64,000 nucleotides of DNA. Origin: Pseudopedobacter saltans DSM 12145. GTDB lineage: Bacteria; Bacteroidota; Bacteroidia; Sphingobacteriales; Sphingobacteriaceae. The position numbers and the translations under genes were made by a program. This document shows positions 1-7,970 of this stretch, in pieces. The stretch spans positions 868,001 through 932,000 of the forward strand of contig NC_015177.1 of NCBI RefSeq assembly GCF_000190735.1, written 5' to 3'. Each line of letters starts with the position of its first letter. Within the stretch, counting starts at the first letter, position 1. The notes under the pieces are model-generated. The model saw only the letters and a list, made by a program, of their open reading frames with translations, had not been told where the DNA came from and did not search any database.

Positions 1-612
1 TTTGAAATAGGTACTAAAAATATGCTGGTGGGGAGAAAATTGAAACTTAATGCAGCTTTGTTTTATACCCAAATAACAAATGGACAAATACCTGTTCTCG
101 TCATGCCAGAAGCATTGACATTGATTCGCAATGCTGCAAAAATGGCAAGTAAGGGTTTCGAATTTGAGTTATCAACCATTCCGGTTAAAGGTATCGAATT
201 GGCATATAATTTTGGATATACAGATGCTCATTACGAAGATCTGGTAAGTCCAGATAATGATCACGGAGAAAATAAGGACTTAAGCGGCAAAAAGCAGGTA
301 TTTACGCCTGAAACGACCTCATTTTTATCTTTACAGTATACTTATTATAATCTGTCTTCAAATTCTAAATTTTTTGCAAGGTTAGAATACAGACATATCG
401 GAAAACAATATTTTGATTTGTCAAATACAATTTATCAGAATGATTATGGTCTGTTAAATTCCCGTTTAGGTTTTCAGTATAAAAGAGCTGAAATAGCTCT
501 GTGGGGTGCAAATATTATGGACAAAAAGTATATTAGCTACGCTTATGATTTCGGAGCGATACATCTGGGAAATCCAAAAACCTATGGTCTGTCACTAAGC
601 ATTAAAATTTAA
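1..612 (+). CDS. TonB-dependent receptor, C-terminal part (truncated by window edge)
   Basis: The reading frame is open from base 1 (F-E-I-G-T-K-N before the first ATG at 22), so this is the 3' end of a gene beginning outside the window. The visible 203 residues alternate short hydrophobic and aromatic beta-strands with polar turns, and end in a strand pair finishing YGLSLSIKI, typical of the last barrel strands of an outer-membrane TonB-dependent receptor. Such receptors import ligands using TonB energy. No SusD follows, so this is probably not a SusC-type glycan importer; the ligand cannot be told from this fragment. An operator-like palindrome begins 8 bases after its stop, so the next gene probably starts a new transcript. 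Confidence 0.8.
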   Translation, partial: FEIGTKNMLVGRKLKLNAALFYTQITNGQIPVLVMPEALTLIRNAAKMASKGFEFELSTIPVKGIELAYNFGYTDAHYEDLVSPDNDHGENKDLSGKKQVFTPETTSFLSLQYTYYNLSSNSKFFARLEYRHIGKQYFDLSNTIYQNDYGLLNSRLGFQYKRAEIALWGANIMDKKYISYAYDFGAIHLGNPKTYGLSLSIKI

Positions 613-619
613 ATTATAA

Positions 620-633
620 CGGTAACGTACACA
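620..633. promoter_or_regulatory. LacI-type operator 1 (upstream of the enolase-superfamily gene)
   Basis: CGGTAAC|GTACACA, centred on the CG at 626/627, is a near-palindromic 14-mer matching half-site YGKKWAC on both arms. It lies 31 bases before the ATG at 664 and is one of nine such sites in the window. No clear -33/-7 promoter pair was found next to this copy. Confidence 0.7.
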
Positions 634-663
634 ATAAATTTGTATATTAACACCAAGCACTAA

Positions 664-1953
664 ATGAAAAATATTGAAATTACTGCAGTTGACTCAAATT
701 TCCAGCGTGAAGAACTAAATCATTATTTTGGATTTAAGGGAGGATACTTAACCGAGCTATGGCAAAATATTGTAAGTATTAAAAGTAAAAAGGGATTCGA
801 GGGAATCGGTATGGCTACTCAAAGTGTTTTATATGGAGATGCCGATGTATTCACTTCAACTTCGGAGTCCAACGGTAATGCTTTAATGTATGTATTAACA
901 AACCGGGCCCTAAGAAAAATTGTCAATCGTCAGTTTGAAAATCCAATAGAATTATTAGACCAGATTATTCCGGAATTACATAACGAGGGTAAGGAGATAA
1001 CAGGAAAAGTTGGCTTAAATATCAACTTTCTGTATAACGCATTGCTAAGTGTAGATAACGCGTTATGGTTGCTTTACGCTTACGAAAATGATATCTCTAC
1101 CTTTTATGAAATGATTCCCGAGGCTTATCGACGGGCATTTTCTTTTAGGAATAATAAAGTGGCATTGATGTATTTATTGTCTTATGATACGACATTGGAA
1201 GACATAAAAAAAGCAGTTGCAGAAGGATACTTTATTTTTAAGATAAAAACAGGTTTTCCGGGCAGACCAGAAGAAATGTTGCAAAAAGATATGGATAGAC
1301 TAACGGAAATCTATGCGATTTTGAAAGATGTAAAAACTCCGCAAACACCTGATGGCAAGGTTTATTATACTATGGATGCAAATGGCAGGTATCCTAACAA
1401 AGAATTGTTAGCCAAATATTTAGAACATGCCAAAACCATTGGCGCTTTCTCGCATATTTTATTTTACGAAGAGCCATTTGCAGAGGAAAACAACGAAGAT
1501 GTCTCAGATTTAGGAGTATTAATAGCGGCTGATGAGAGTATCCATACAGAAGCCGATGCTTATAAAAAACTTAGTTTAGGTTACGGTGCTTTTGTGTTAA
1601 AAGGCATTGCTAAAACACTGAGCGTGACTGCTAAAATAGCAAAAATAGCCTATGACCATGCTATACCATGTATATGTGCAGATTTAACAGTAAACCCTGT
1701 ATTGGTAGATTGGAACAAGAATATAGCCGCTACTCTACAACCTTTTCCGGGTTTGAACATGGGATTAATGGAAACGAATGGCGATTTGAATTATAAAAAT
1801 TGGGATGAGATGAAAGCCAGACATCCATATTCAGGCGAAAAATGGGCGAATGTCTCAAATGGAGTATTCGATTTGAACGAGCATTTTTATAAGCATTCAG
1901 GGGGAATTCTTTTAGTACCAGATTATTATAAAAACCTTTTTAAACATAAATAA
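664..1953 (+). CDS. Enolase-superfamily enzyme (mandelate racemase / sugar-acid dehydratase-like)
   Basis: A cytoplasmic protein of 429 residues without signal peptide. It has the enolase-superfamily barrel signature: a KxK catalytic pair (K193, K195, within FKIKTG), then metal ligands D238 (TMDANG), E269/E270 (FYEEP) and D290-E291 (AADES), in the usual order. The superfamily abstracts the proton alpha to a carboxylate, giving epimerisation or dehydration of acids; many members in carbohydrate loci dehydrate aldonic or uronic acids. The exact substrate is not readable. It is the first gene behind operator 1 and precedes a predicted periplasmic redox cluster, so a sugar-acid substrate is a reasonable inference. 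It is somewhat longer than the common 350-400 residues. Confidence 0.85.
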   Translation: MKNIEITAVDSNFQREELNHYFGFKGGYLTELWQNIVSIKSKKGFEGIGMATQSVLYGDADVFTSTSESNGNALMYVLTNRALRKIVNRQFENPIELLDQIIPELHNEGKEITGKVGLNINFLYNALLSVDNALWLLYAYENDISTFYEMIPEAYRRAFSFRNNKVALMYLLSYDTTLEDIKKAVAEGYFIFKIKTGFPGRPEEMLQKDMDRLTEIYAILKDVKTPQTPDGKVYYTMDANGRYPNKELLAKYLEHAKTIGAFSHILFYEEPFAEENNEDVSDLGVLIAADESIHTEADAYKKLSLGYGAFVLKGIAKTLSVTAKIAKIAYDHAIPCICADLTVNPVLVDWNKNIAATLQPFPGLNMGLMETNGDLNYKNWDEMKARHPYSGEKWANVSNGVFDLNEHFYKHSGGILLVPDYYKNLFKHK

Positions 1954-1973
1954 AAATTATATCACAAAATATT

Positions 1974-2519
1974 ATGTCAAATATGAAACAGATTATTAAA
2001 CTGATTACTGCAGTAGTTCTTCTGCTTGTTTTGCAAGTTCTGCCATCTATGGGATACCAGAAATTTAATACCACGGAAATTAAGCTTAGTGTTTTGCCGG
2101 GATTACAGTTCAGCCTGCCGAGATTTCAGGTTAAACCGGGACAACAGGTTAATATAGTATTTAATAATACTGATAATATGGAGCACAATCTGCTTATTGT
2201 CAATCCTGGTCAGAGAGAAAAAATAGTACAAAAAGCAATGAGCATGGGTTCAAATGGTGCGAAGAATAATTATATCCCTAATGATAGTGATGTTTTATGC
2301 AGCATACCTGTGCTACGCAACGGAGAATCCCAAACTTTAACTTTTAAAGCGCCGGACAAAGAAGGTGTTTATCCTTATGTGTGTACTTTTCCCGGACATG
2401 GTTTTATCATGTATGGAGCAATGTATGTGAGCAGTTCGAATACTATGCCACCGATAGAGAAAGATAAAAACGTTTCTCCAAGTCGGATGAAAGCAGATGC
2501 TTCACATGTACATCACTAA
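1974..2519 (+). CDS. Azurin/plastocyanin-like cupredoxin, exported
   Basis: The 181-residue protein has an N-terminal signal peptide (hydrophobic residues about 9-27) and one blue-copper domain. The type-1 copper ligands can be read as H71 (NMEHN), C137, H142 and M146 in the segment CTFPGHGFIM, which is the azurin spacing Cx4Hx3M. The C-terminus is a short histidine-containing tail. It should carry single electrons in the periplasm. It lies 20 bases after the enolase-family gene and 26 bases before a longer paralogue that shares its whole domain, so the pair arose by tandem duplication. A likely role is electron acceptor for a dehydrogenase encoded in the same operon; this is inferred from context. 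The start could also be the ATG at 1983. Confidence 0.85.
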   Translation: MSNMKQIIKLITAVVLLLVLQVLPSMGYQKFNTTEIKLSVLPGLQFSLPRFQVKPGQQVNIVFNNTDNMEHNLLIVNPGQREKIVQKAMSMGSNGAKNNYIPNDSDVLCSIPVLRNGESQTLTFKAPDKEGVYPYVCTFPGHGFIMYGAMYVSSSNTMPPIEKDKNVSPSRMKADASHVHH

Positions 2520-2545
2520 ACCTAAAGGATAATAAAATAAAAATC

Positions 2546-3664
2546 ATGTCACAGAATATTTTGTATAAGATCAGGCACATAAGCAGGTTAAGTATAATCA
2601 TGTTGTTGCTGCTTGTTCTACATGTATTGCCGTCCACGGGATATCAAAAAGATAAGGTTGTAGAAATTGAACTTAACGTTTTACCCGGCTTGCAATTCAA
2701 TCTACCGAGATTCCATGTAAAACCAGGTCAGCAGGTTAAGATAATATTTACGAATACCGATGATATGGATCATAACCTCCTCATTATTAATCCCGGGACT
2801 AGGGAAAAAATAGTTCAAAAGGCAATGGAGATGGGAGTAAATGGACTAAAAAATAACTATGTGCCGAATGACACTGATATATTGTGGAGCACTCCTATAC
2901 TTCATGATGGACAAACGAAAACTTTGACTTTTAAAGCCCCGGAAAAGGAAGGTATTTATCCTTATGTATGTACCTTGCCTGGACATGGCTTTATCATGTA
3001 CGGAGCGATGTATGTAAATAGTTCGGGAATAATGCCGCCGTTAGAAAATGATGTAAATGTTTCTCCAAGCAGAATGCATGCAGAAAGCCCGCATGTTCAT
3101 CACAAACCACAGCATCCTTATGAGCTGAGACCTCCATATTTATATAGATTATATATTGAAGGTTCGAGTCCAGCTGCAATTGCAGTTCATTTACCCGGAA
3201 AACTTTCATACTGTTGGGATGCGGGAGAATGCAGGTTAAGATTTGCGTGGGCAGGAGATTTTGTTGATAATACCAAATTATGGAAAGGCCATAAAGATGC
3301 ACAAGCTGCAATATTAGGCGATATATTTTATACAGAAAATAAAAATCCGGTAATAAGAATAGGAAGGAATGCTCAACAAAAAAGTCAGTTTAAAGGATAT
3401 AAAATAGTTGAGGGAGGTTATCCAGAATTTCATTATACCATAAATGGTACAGATGTTTTTGAACTTATTAAAGAGTTAAAAGAGGGAAATGGGATTATGC
3501 GATCCTTCCGGGTTCCGGCTTTAAAAGATAAATTATATCTAAACTATACTTCGTCAAAAAATACGGAATATTATTTCAATGGCAAAAAGCTTTCAGGAGA
3601 GCTTCTAGAGCTGAAGCCAGACGCAGGAGCAAAATTTAATGTAGAACTAAGAATCATCAAATGA
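2546..3664 (+). CDS. Cupredoxin fused to an unrecognised C-terminal domain
   Basis: Residues 1-~185 repeat the preceding protein: signal peptide, then a type-1 copper site with H76, C142, H147 and M151. A His-rich linker (near 180-195) leads to an additional domain of about 180 residues, predicted beta-rich, that I cannot assign. It contains a WDAGECRLRFAW stretch and another segment around ILGDIFYTENK. Such multi-domain copper proteins occur beside propeller dehydrogenases in Bacteroidota and Planctomycetes, but the partner here is inferred only from position. The stop overlaps the next start (ATGA at 3661-3664), so the two are translationally coupled. The extra domain may be the docking or catalytic part that the shorter paralogue lacks. 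Confidence 0.8.
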   Translation: MSQNILYKIRHISRLSIIMLLLLVLHVLPSTGYQKDKVVEIELNVLPGLQFNLPRFHVKPGQQVKIIFTNTDDMDHNLLIINPGTREKIVQKAMEMGVNGLKNNYVPNDTDILWSTPILHDGQTKTLTFKAPEKEGIYPYVCTLPGHGFIMYGAMYVNSSGIMPPLENDVNVSPSRMHAESPHVHHKPQHPYELRPPYLYRLYIEGSSPAAIAVHLPGKLSYCWDAGECRLRFAWAGDFVDNTKLWKGHKDAQAAILGDIFYTENKNPVIRIGRNAQQKSQFKGYKIVEGGYPEFHYTINGTDVFELIKELKEGNGIMRSFRVPALKDKLYLNYTSSKNTEYYFNGKKLSGELLELKPDAGAKFNVELRIIK

Positions 3665-5145
3665 GAAATATAATTTTACTGATAGGAGTAACGTGTGCAT
3701 TGATGTTTTGTACTGGTTTCGACGAAAGAGTAAAGCAACCATATATTATAGAGGATATACAAACACCTGAAAACTTAACAGCAGAGGTAGCAGCTCTAGA
3801 GTTTTTGCCAGACGGTAGACTGGTTGCCGCTTTTATGAGGGGAGAAATAATGATCTATGACCCTAAGAAATTAGAATGGAAAATGTTTGCCAATGGACTT
3901 CATGAGCCACTTGGAATGTTAGTGGTTAATAAAAATGAGATTTTGGTAATGCAATTGCCAGAGCTAACCAGGGTAAAAGATACAGATGGCGATGGAATAG
4001 CCGACTTATATGAGACGGTTTATGATGGTTTCGGTATGACCGGAAATTATCATGAATTTACTTATGGACCTGTAAAAGACAAAAAAGGAAATCTATATAT
4101 CGGTCTCAACTCTTCGTCTTCTGGAGGTGGGATTGCGAACGAAATTAGGGGTGAATTAAATATGGATGGCAAATCAAAACAAGGCCGAGCCATGTTTTCG
4201 GTAGTTCCTTACAGAGGGTGGATTATGAAGCTGACTCCAGATGGAAAAGTAATTCCGTTTGCCTCAGGTTTCCGTTCTCCTAATGGCTTGATGTTAGATG
4301 ATAAAGATAATCTGTTTGTAACCGATAATCAGGGAGATTGGGTGGCTTCCAGTCCGCTTTACCACGTAAGAGAAGGGCAGTTTTATGGTCATCCGGCAGC
4401 TTTGGTTTGGGATAAGAATTGGAAAAAGGGAAATCCGTTTGAGTGGAGTAGAGATTCATTAGATAATTTAAGAGATAAACCTGCTGTTATCTTCCCTCAT
4501 GATGTTATCGCTAATTCGCCGACTCAACCTGTCATGATAAGAGAAGGGATGAATATGGATCATTTTAAAGGTCAGCTCATTGTTGGCGAAATGAATACTG
4601 AACGTCTGGTACGTGTAATGCTGGACGAAGTAGATGGAGTTGTACAGGGAGCGGTAACATTGTTTATAGAAGGAAAAGGTTTAAGAAAAGGCAATAATAG
4701 ATTAGCAATTGCTCCCGATGGTAGTTTATGGGTTGGCCAGACAGACCATGGGTGGCTGGGAGACAGGGGAATACAGAAAATTACAGCAAGCAGTAAAATT
4801 GCGTTTGATGTAAAAAATATCAAATTGGCAAAACAAGGATTCGAGTTAGATTTTACCGCACCTTTTTCTGTATCAAAGAAAGGTGATATTTCTTCGCTTG
4901 TAACGGTTAAAAAATACAAATATCATTATCATGAGAAGTACGGGTCGCCAAGAATCAATGAAGAAAATGTAGCAATAAAAGGTGTTAAAACGGCCGCTGA
5001 AAATTCTAAAATGACTTTAAACATTGGAAAATTAGAAGCAGGTTTTGTTTATGAAATTAAGATTGATTCTATGCTTAGTAAAGGGCTACAAGATACTTTA
5101 ACGAATAAAGTAATTGCTTATACGGTTAAGAAAACTAAAGATTAA
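3661..5145 (+). CDS. Exported beta-propeller protein, membrane-bound dehydrogenase-like
   Basis: The 494-residue protein has a signal peptide (about residues 1-19). Its body shows NHL/sugar-dehydrogenase-type propeller blades such as LEFLPDGRLV, GNLYIGL, ASGFRSPNGLMLD and LAIAPDGSLWVGQ. A DTDGDGIADLY loop (residues ~109-119) resembles a calcium-binding site found in the large propeller family annotated as putative membrane-bound dehydrogenase (DUF7133-like). The C-terminal ~120 residues look like an Ig-type beta domain. I see no CxxCH heme motif. It is coupled to two cupredoxins through a 4-base overlap, which suggests that electrons from its substrate pass to copper. A cofactor such as PQQ is possible but not shown by the sequence. 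Confidence 0.7.
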   Translation: MRNIILLIGVTCALMFCTGFDERVKQPYIIEDIQTPENLTAEVAALEFLPDGRLVAAFMRGEIMIYDPKKLEWKMFANGLHEPLGMLVVNKNEILVMQLPELTRVKDTDGDGIADLYETVYDGFGMTGNYHEFTYGPVKDKKGNLYIGLNSSSSGGGIANEIRGELNMDGKSKQGRAMFSVVPYRGWIMKLTPDGKVIPFASGFRSPNGLMLDDKDNLFVTDNQGDWVASSPLYHVREGQFYGHPAALVWDKNWKKGNPFEWSRDSLDNLRDKPAVIFPHDVIANSPTQPVMIREGMNMDHFKGQLIVGEMNTERLVRVMLDEVDGVVQGAVTLFIEGKGLRKGNNRLAIAPDGSLWVGQTDHGWLGDRGIQKITASSKIAFDVKNIKLAKQGFELDFTAPFSVSKKGDISSLVTVKKYKYHYHEKYGSPRINEENVAIKGVKTAAENSKMTLNIGKLEAGFVYEIKIDSMLSKGLQDTLTNKVIAYTVKKTKD

Positions 5146-5264
5146 ACCGCTCAATTCAATGTAGCGAGTGAAAAATGGAGCTCGATTACGAAATATCGTC
5201 GAGATAAATTGTCGATCGAATATGGATTATATAACGATTTAGGAAAAATTAATGATTGATTAAT

Positions 5265-6473
5265 ATGAAAACAAAAATGAAAATAATAAATATACTACTT
5301 CTAATGTTTATCGTCTCTCTTACTAAAGCAAGCCCAATGTTCAACATAAAGCAGCTATATGTTTCATATGAACAAAAGGGGACAGGTACCGGGGATTCCG
5401 AATCTAATGCGGCAGATTTTCTAAATAGTTCCTTTTGGAAAGAGGTAAACACCCAATTAAAGAAGCAACCCATTACAGTACTGTTTTTAGAAGGAAATTA
5501 TAGCAGAACATTTACTCAGAAACCGTTAAAAATAGAAGATATAGGAAGCCCAAATAATCTTTTAATAATAAAAGGCATTCCGGAGAAGACGTGGTTTACA
5601 GCGGATCCTAATGAGTTTTCAGGTGAGAGAAGCGTCTTAGTTGATATTGTAAATTCTCAGAATATCCAAATTAGCAATTTTTCGTTTAAAGGTAATGGGA
5701 AATTGGGCTATGCCTTACGCATAACTTCTACAAATGGTGGTGAAACAAAAAATATCTTGGTAAACAATTGTTTATGGACAGATATGAGAGGCATAATATA
5801 TGGAACCACAGGGGTTCATCAAAAAGGAACAAAAAATGTAACCTATAAAAACTGTACTTTTAAAAGAGTAGGAATCGATAGCCATTCACATCATATTTAC
5901 AATGCTTACAATCCATCTTATATTTATATTATAGATAGCCATTTTGAGGATTGTACAGGCGATTATGTTCGTTTCAGAGATAGTACAGATTACTGTATTG
6001 TTAAAGGGTCTAAGTTTGTTAGAAACAAAGACTTTCCTTCCTATCCATTTATTTCGATGCCTAATTTTAATAAGGCTAGAGCAGAATCTTTCGCTTCTAA
6101 TTATGCCTTCTATGATAACGATTTTATAAATAATGGTGATAATTCAATAGTTAATGCTATTGTATTGCATCATTATGGATACAATAGGCCTGGATTTAAT
6201 TATTTATTGACTAAAGAAGAAGGTGATGTTCTGACTAATGGAACAGCAGCAGAAAAAAAGAAATTATTGGCAGAAAATTTCGGAATAGATACAGACCAAA
6301 TCAGGGTTTACAATAATAGATATTCAAACAATATACAGAACAAAGTAGCAATAGGGAGTTTCCCCGCATACGGAGCCGAATCTAAAGGTTGGAAGGGATT
6401 TGGAGACATCTATTCGACGGTTAAAAATACAAATGTACCCTTTAAGTGGGAAGCGAATAATCTAAACGAATGA
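5265..6473 (+). CDS. Exported right-handed beta-helix protein (possible polysaccharide lyase)
   Basis: I take the start as ATG 5265 because the upstream in-frame TTG at 5256 leaves a less convincing signal peptide. The product has about 402 residues, with a hydrophobic signal (residues 5-18). Short repeats of the form N-I-x-I-x-N-x-x-F-x-G (for example around 130-150, 185-205 and 230-250) indicate a parallel beta-helix of the pectate-lyase/chondroitinase fold. The PL6 lysine-arginine active-site pattern (NKS ... LRHG) is absent, so it is not assigned to PL6. A dead homologue of its first part lies at 20343-20666. Its place among lyases and GH88 suggests a glycan substrate. Confidence 0.65.
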   Translation: MKTKMKIINILLLMFIVSLTKASPMFNIKQLYVSYEQKGTGTGDSESNAADFLNSSFWKEVNTQLKKQPITVLFLEGNYSRTFTQKPLKIEDIGSPNNLLIIKGIPEKTWFTADPNEFSGERSVLVDIVNSQNIQISNFSFKGNGKLGYALRITSTNGGETKNILVNNCLWTDMRGIIYGTTGVHQKGTKNVTYKNCTFKRVGIDSHSHHIYNAYNPSYIYIIDSHFEDCTGDYVRFRDSTDYCIVKGSKFVRNKDFPSYPFISMPNFNKARAESFASNYAFYDNDFINNGDNSIVNAIVLHHYGYNRPGFNYLLTKEEGDVLTNGTAAEKKKLLAENFGIDTDQIRVYNNRYSNNIQNKVAIGSFPAYGAESKGWKGFGDIYSTVKNTNVPFKWEANNLNE

Positions 6474-6616
6474 TATCTTAATTACTTTTCTTCTCGTTTT
6501 CCGAGGGGCAACGGTCAGGAGATTAATTAGTCTAAAGTAAAGTTTGATATAACCTCTAATCAGGGAATTAAAGTGAATTCCGGTTTATCAATCTAAAATT
6601 TCCAACTAAAGAAAAT

Positions 6617-7546
6617 ATGAAACATTACAAAAGTTATATACTCAGCCTTCTTTGTTTTACTATCGGGATTCTATGTATAATATATACCGTAAAAGCCGAA
6701 GACGAAAAGGGAAAGGAATTGCGGTTGTTAGTAATAGGGAATAGTTTTTCCAGAAATGCTACCTTATATCTTCCTCAATTGGCTGCTGAAGGTGGCCATA
6801 AATTAGTTATGCAAAAAGCAGAAATTAGCGGTAGTCCGTTGAAAATGCATTGGGATGCGGTTGAGATAGCAGAAGTAAATCCAGATGACCCCAAAGGAAA
6901 GCCCTATAACGGGAAATCATTGAAAATGCTTTTAATGAATGGCGGATGGGATATTATAACCATGCAACAAGCCTCTACGCATTCTGCATATCCAGAAAGC
7001 TACTATCCTTATATTAATAATTTGTATAATTTTATTAAAAAATTCCAGCCAGCTGCAGAAATTGTAATACATCAGACATGGTCTTATAGAGAAGATGCCT
7101 CATATTTTAGTAGAATATCTGAAGAAGAGCGAGCAAACAGTGCTCAAGAAATGTGGGAAAAATCCAGAATGGCTTATCATAAAGTTGCAAAAGAATTTAA
7201 TCTGAGAATAATTCCAACCGGAGATGCGTTCTGGCAGGTAAGTTCAGATTCGAAGTGGAAATTTATTCCGGATGCCAATTTTAATTTTAAGAATGCGGTA
7301 TATCCGGAATTGCCAAAAGAAAAGAATTCTTTAAATGTTGGATATTCATGGACTAAGAACAAAAAACTTAAGTTAGACGCTAATCACGCAAATCAAGCGG
7401 GTTGCTATTTAGGTGCGCTCATTTGGTATAGCTTTTTGTTCAGAGAATCACCTTTTAACTTAAAGTTTGTCCCTGAAAATGTCTCCCAGGATTTTGCGGA
7501 ACACTTAAGAGAAACTGCATCTAAGACAGTATTAAATAAAAATTAA
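6617..7546 (+). CDS. DUF4886-type SGNH-like hydrolase, exported
   Basis: The 309-residue protein has a signal peptide or anchor at residues 8-25. The catalytic-domain blocks fit the SGNH/GDSL fold as seen in DUF4886: a nucleophile block LLVIGNSFS near residue 35-43, a central WDIITMQQAS block near 115, and a C-terminal DANHANQAG block (near 255) supplying the Asp-x-x-His pair. Relatives are believed to remove ester groups from glycans; the substrate of DUF4886 is not firmly known to me. It lies 143 bases after the beta-helix gene with no operator between them, so it could still belong to the transcript that starts before 664. Confidence 0.75.
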   Translation: MKHYKSYILSLLCFTIGILCIIYTVKAEDEKGKELRLLVIGNSFSRNATLYLPQLAAEGGHKLVMQKAEISGSPLKMHWDAVEIAEVNPDDPKGKPYNGKSLKMLLMNGGWDIITMQQASTHSAYPESYYPYINNLYNFIKKFQPAAEIVIHQTWSYREDASYFSRISEEERANSAQEMWEKSRMAYHKVAKEFNLRIIPTGDAFWQVSSDSKWKFIPDANFNFKNAVYPELPKEKNSLNVGYSWTKNKKLKLDANHANQAGCYLGALIWYSFLFRESPFNLKFVPENVSQDFAEHLRETASKTVLNKN

Positions 7547-7970
7547 GATTTAAATTTTTAATGCAAAGCAAAACATATATGGTTATTTGAGTTAAAGCGG
7601 GGAAACACTAGAGTATAGTTATGGAAATATGCCAGATACGGTGGGGGATATGTGGATAAAAGGTGGGCTTTAGGTGGATTTATAAATGGAGATTAATGAT
7701 AATCGTATAGTTATGTCTACAGATTTAGAACTAATTTATAAAAAATTGAAAACATATCAAAAGTCATTCACTTATATCTCTTAAATTAAAGAATATGAGG
7801 AGTCCGGTTACAATGGTAGTTTGATATTAATTGGACTCTCCTTGTTTTCCAGGCAGCACAATTAAAAATTACAATTTATTTTGATTATATAAAATAAGTT
7901 ATTACTTTACGTTAACGTTACCGATTAATGAAATACTCTTATAAACCATAATTATTAACCGTATAATCAC
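7547..7970. other. 424-base intergenic stretch: possible gene remnant, then promoter region
   Basis: No intact gene is present. Near 7615-7785 one frame reads like coding sequence interrupted by stops (a phrase like YGNMPDTVGDMW, later MEINDNRIVMSTDLELI), suggesting a decayed gene end that I cannot identify. The last 100 bases hold a promoter and operator for the GH88 gene. Confidence 0.35.
7880..7923 (+). promoter_or_regulatory. Promoter with LacI-type operator 2 (GH88 operon)
   Basis: A -33 element TTTG at 7880-7883 is followed after 19 bases by TACTTTAC at 7903-7910, a partial match to the Bacteroidetes -7 TAnnTTTG. The 14-mer CGTTAAC|GTTACCG (7910-7923) starts on the last base of that element, so a bound repressor would cover the transcription start. 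The ATG is at 7971. Confidence 0.7.

Noticed and set aside
2994-3311. 105-codon minus-strand frame and similar antisense frames over other strong genes (for example 4572-4919, 32603-32959)
   Set aside because: They overlap well-supported plus-strand genes and have no recognisable domains or signals.
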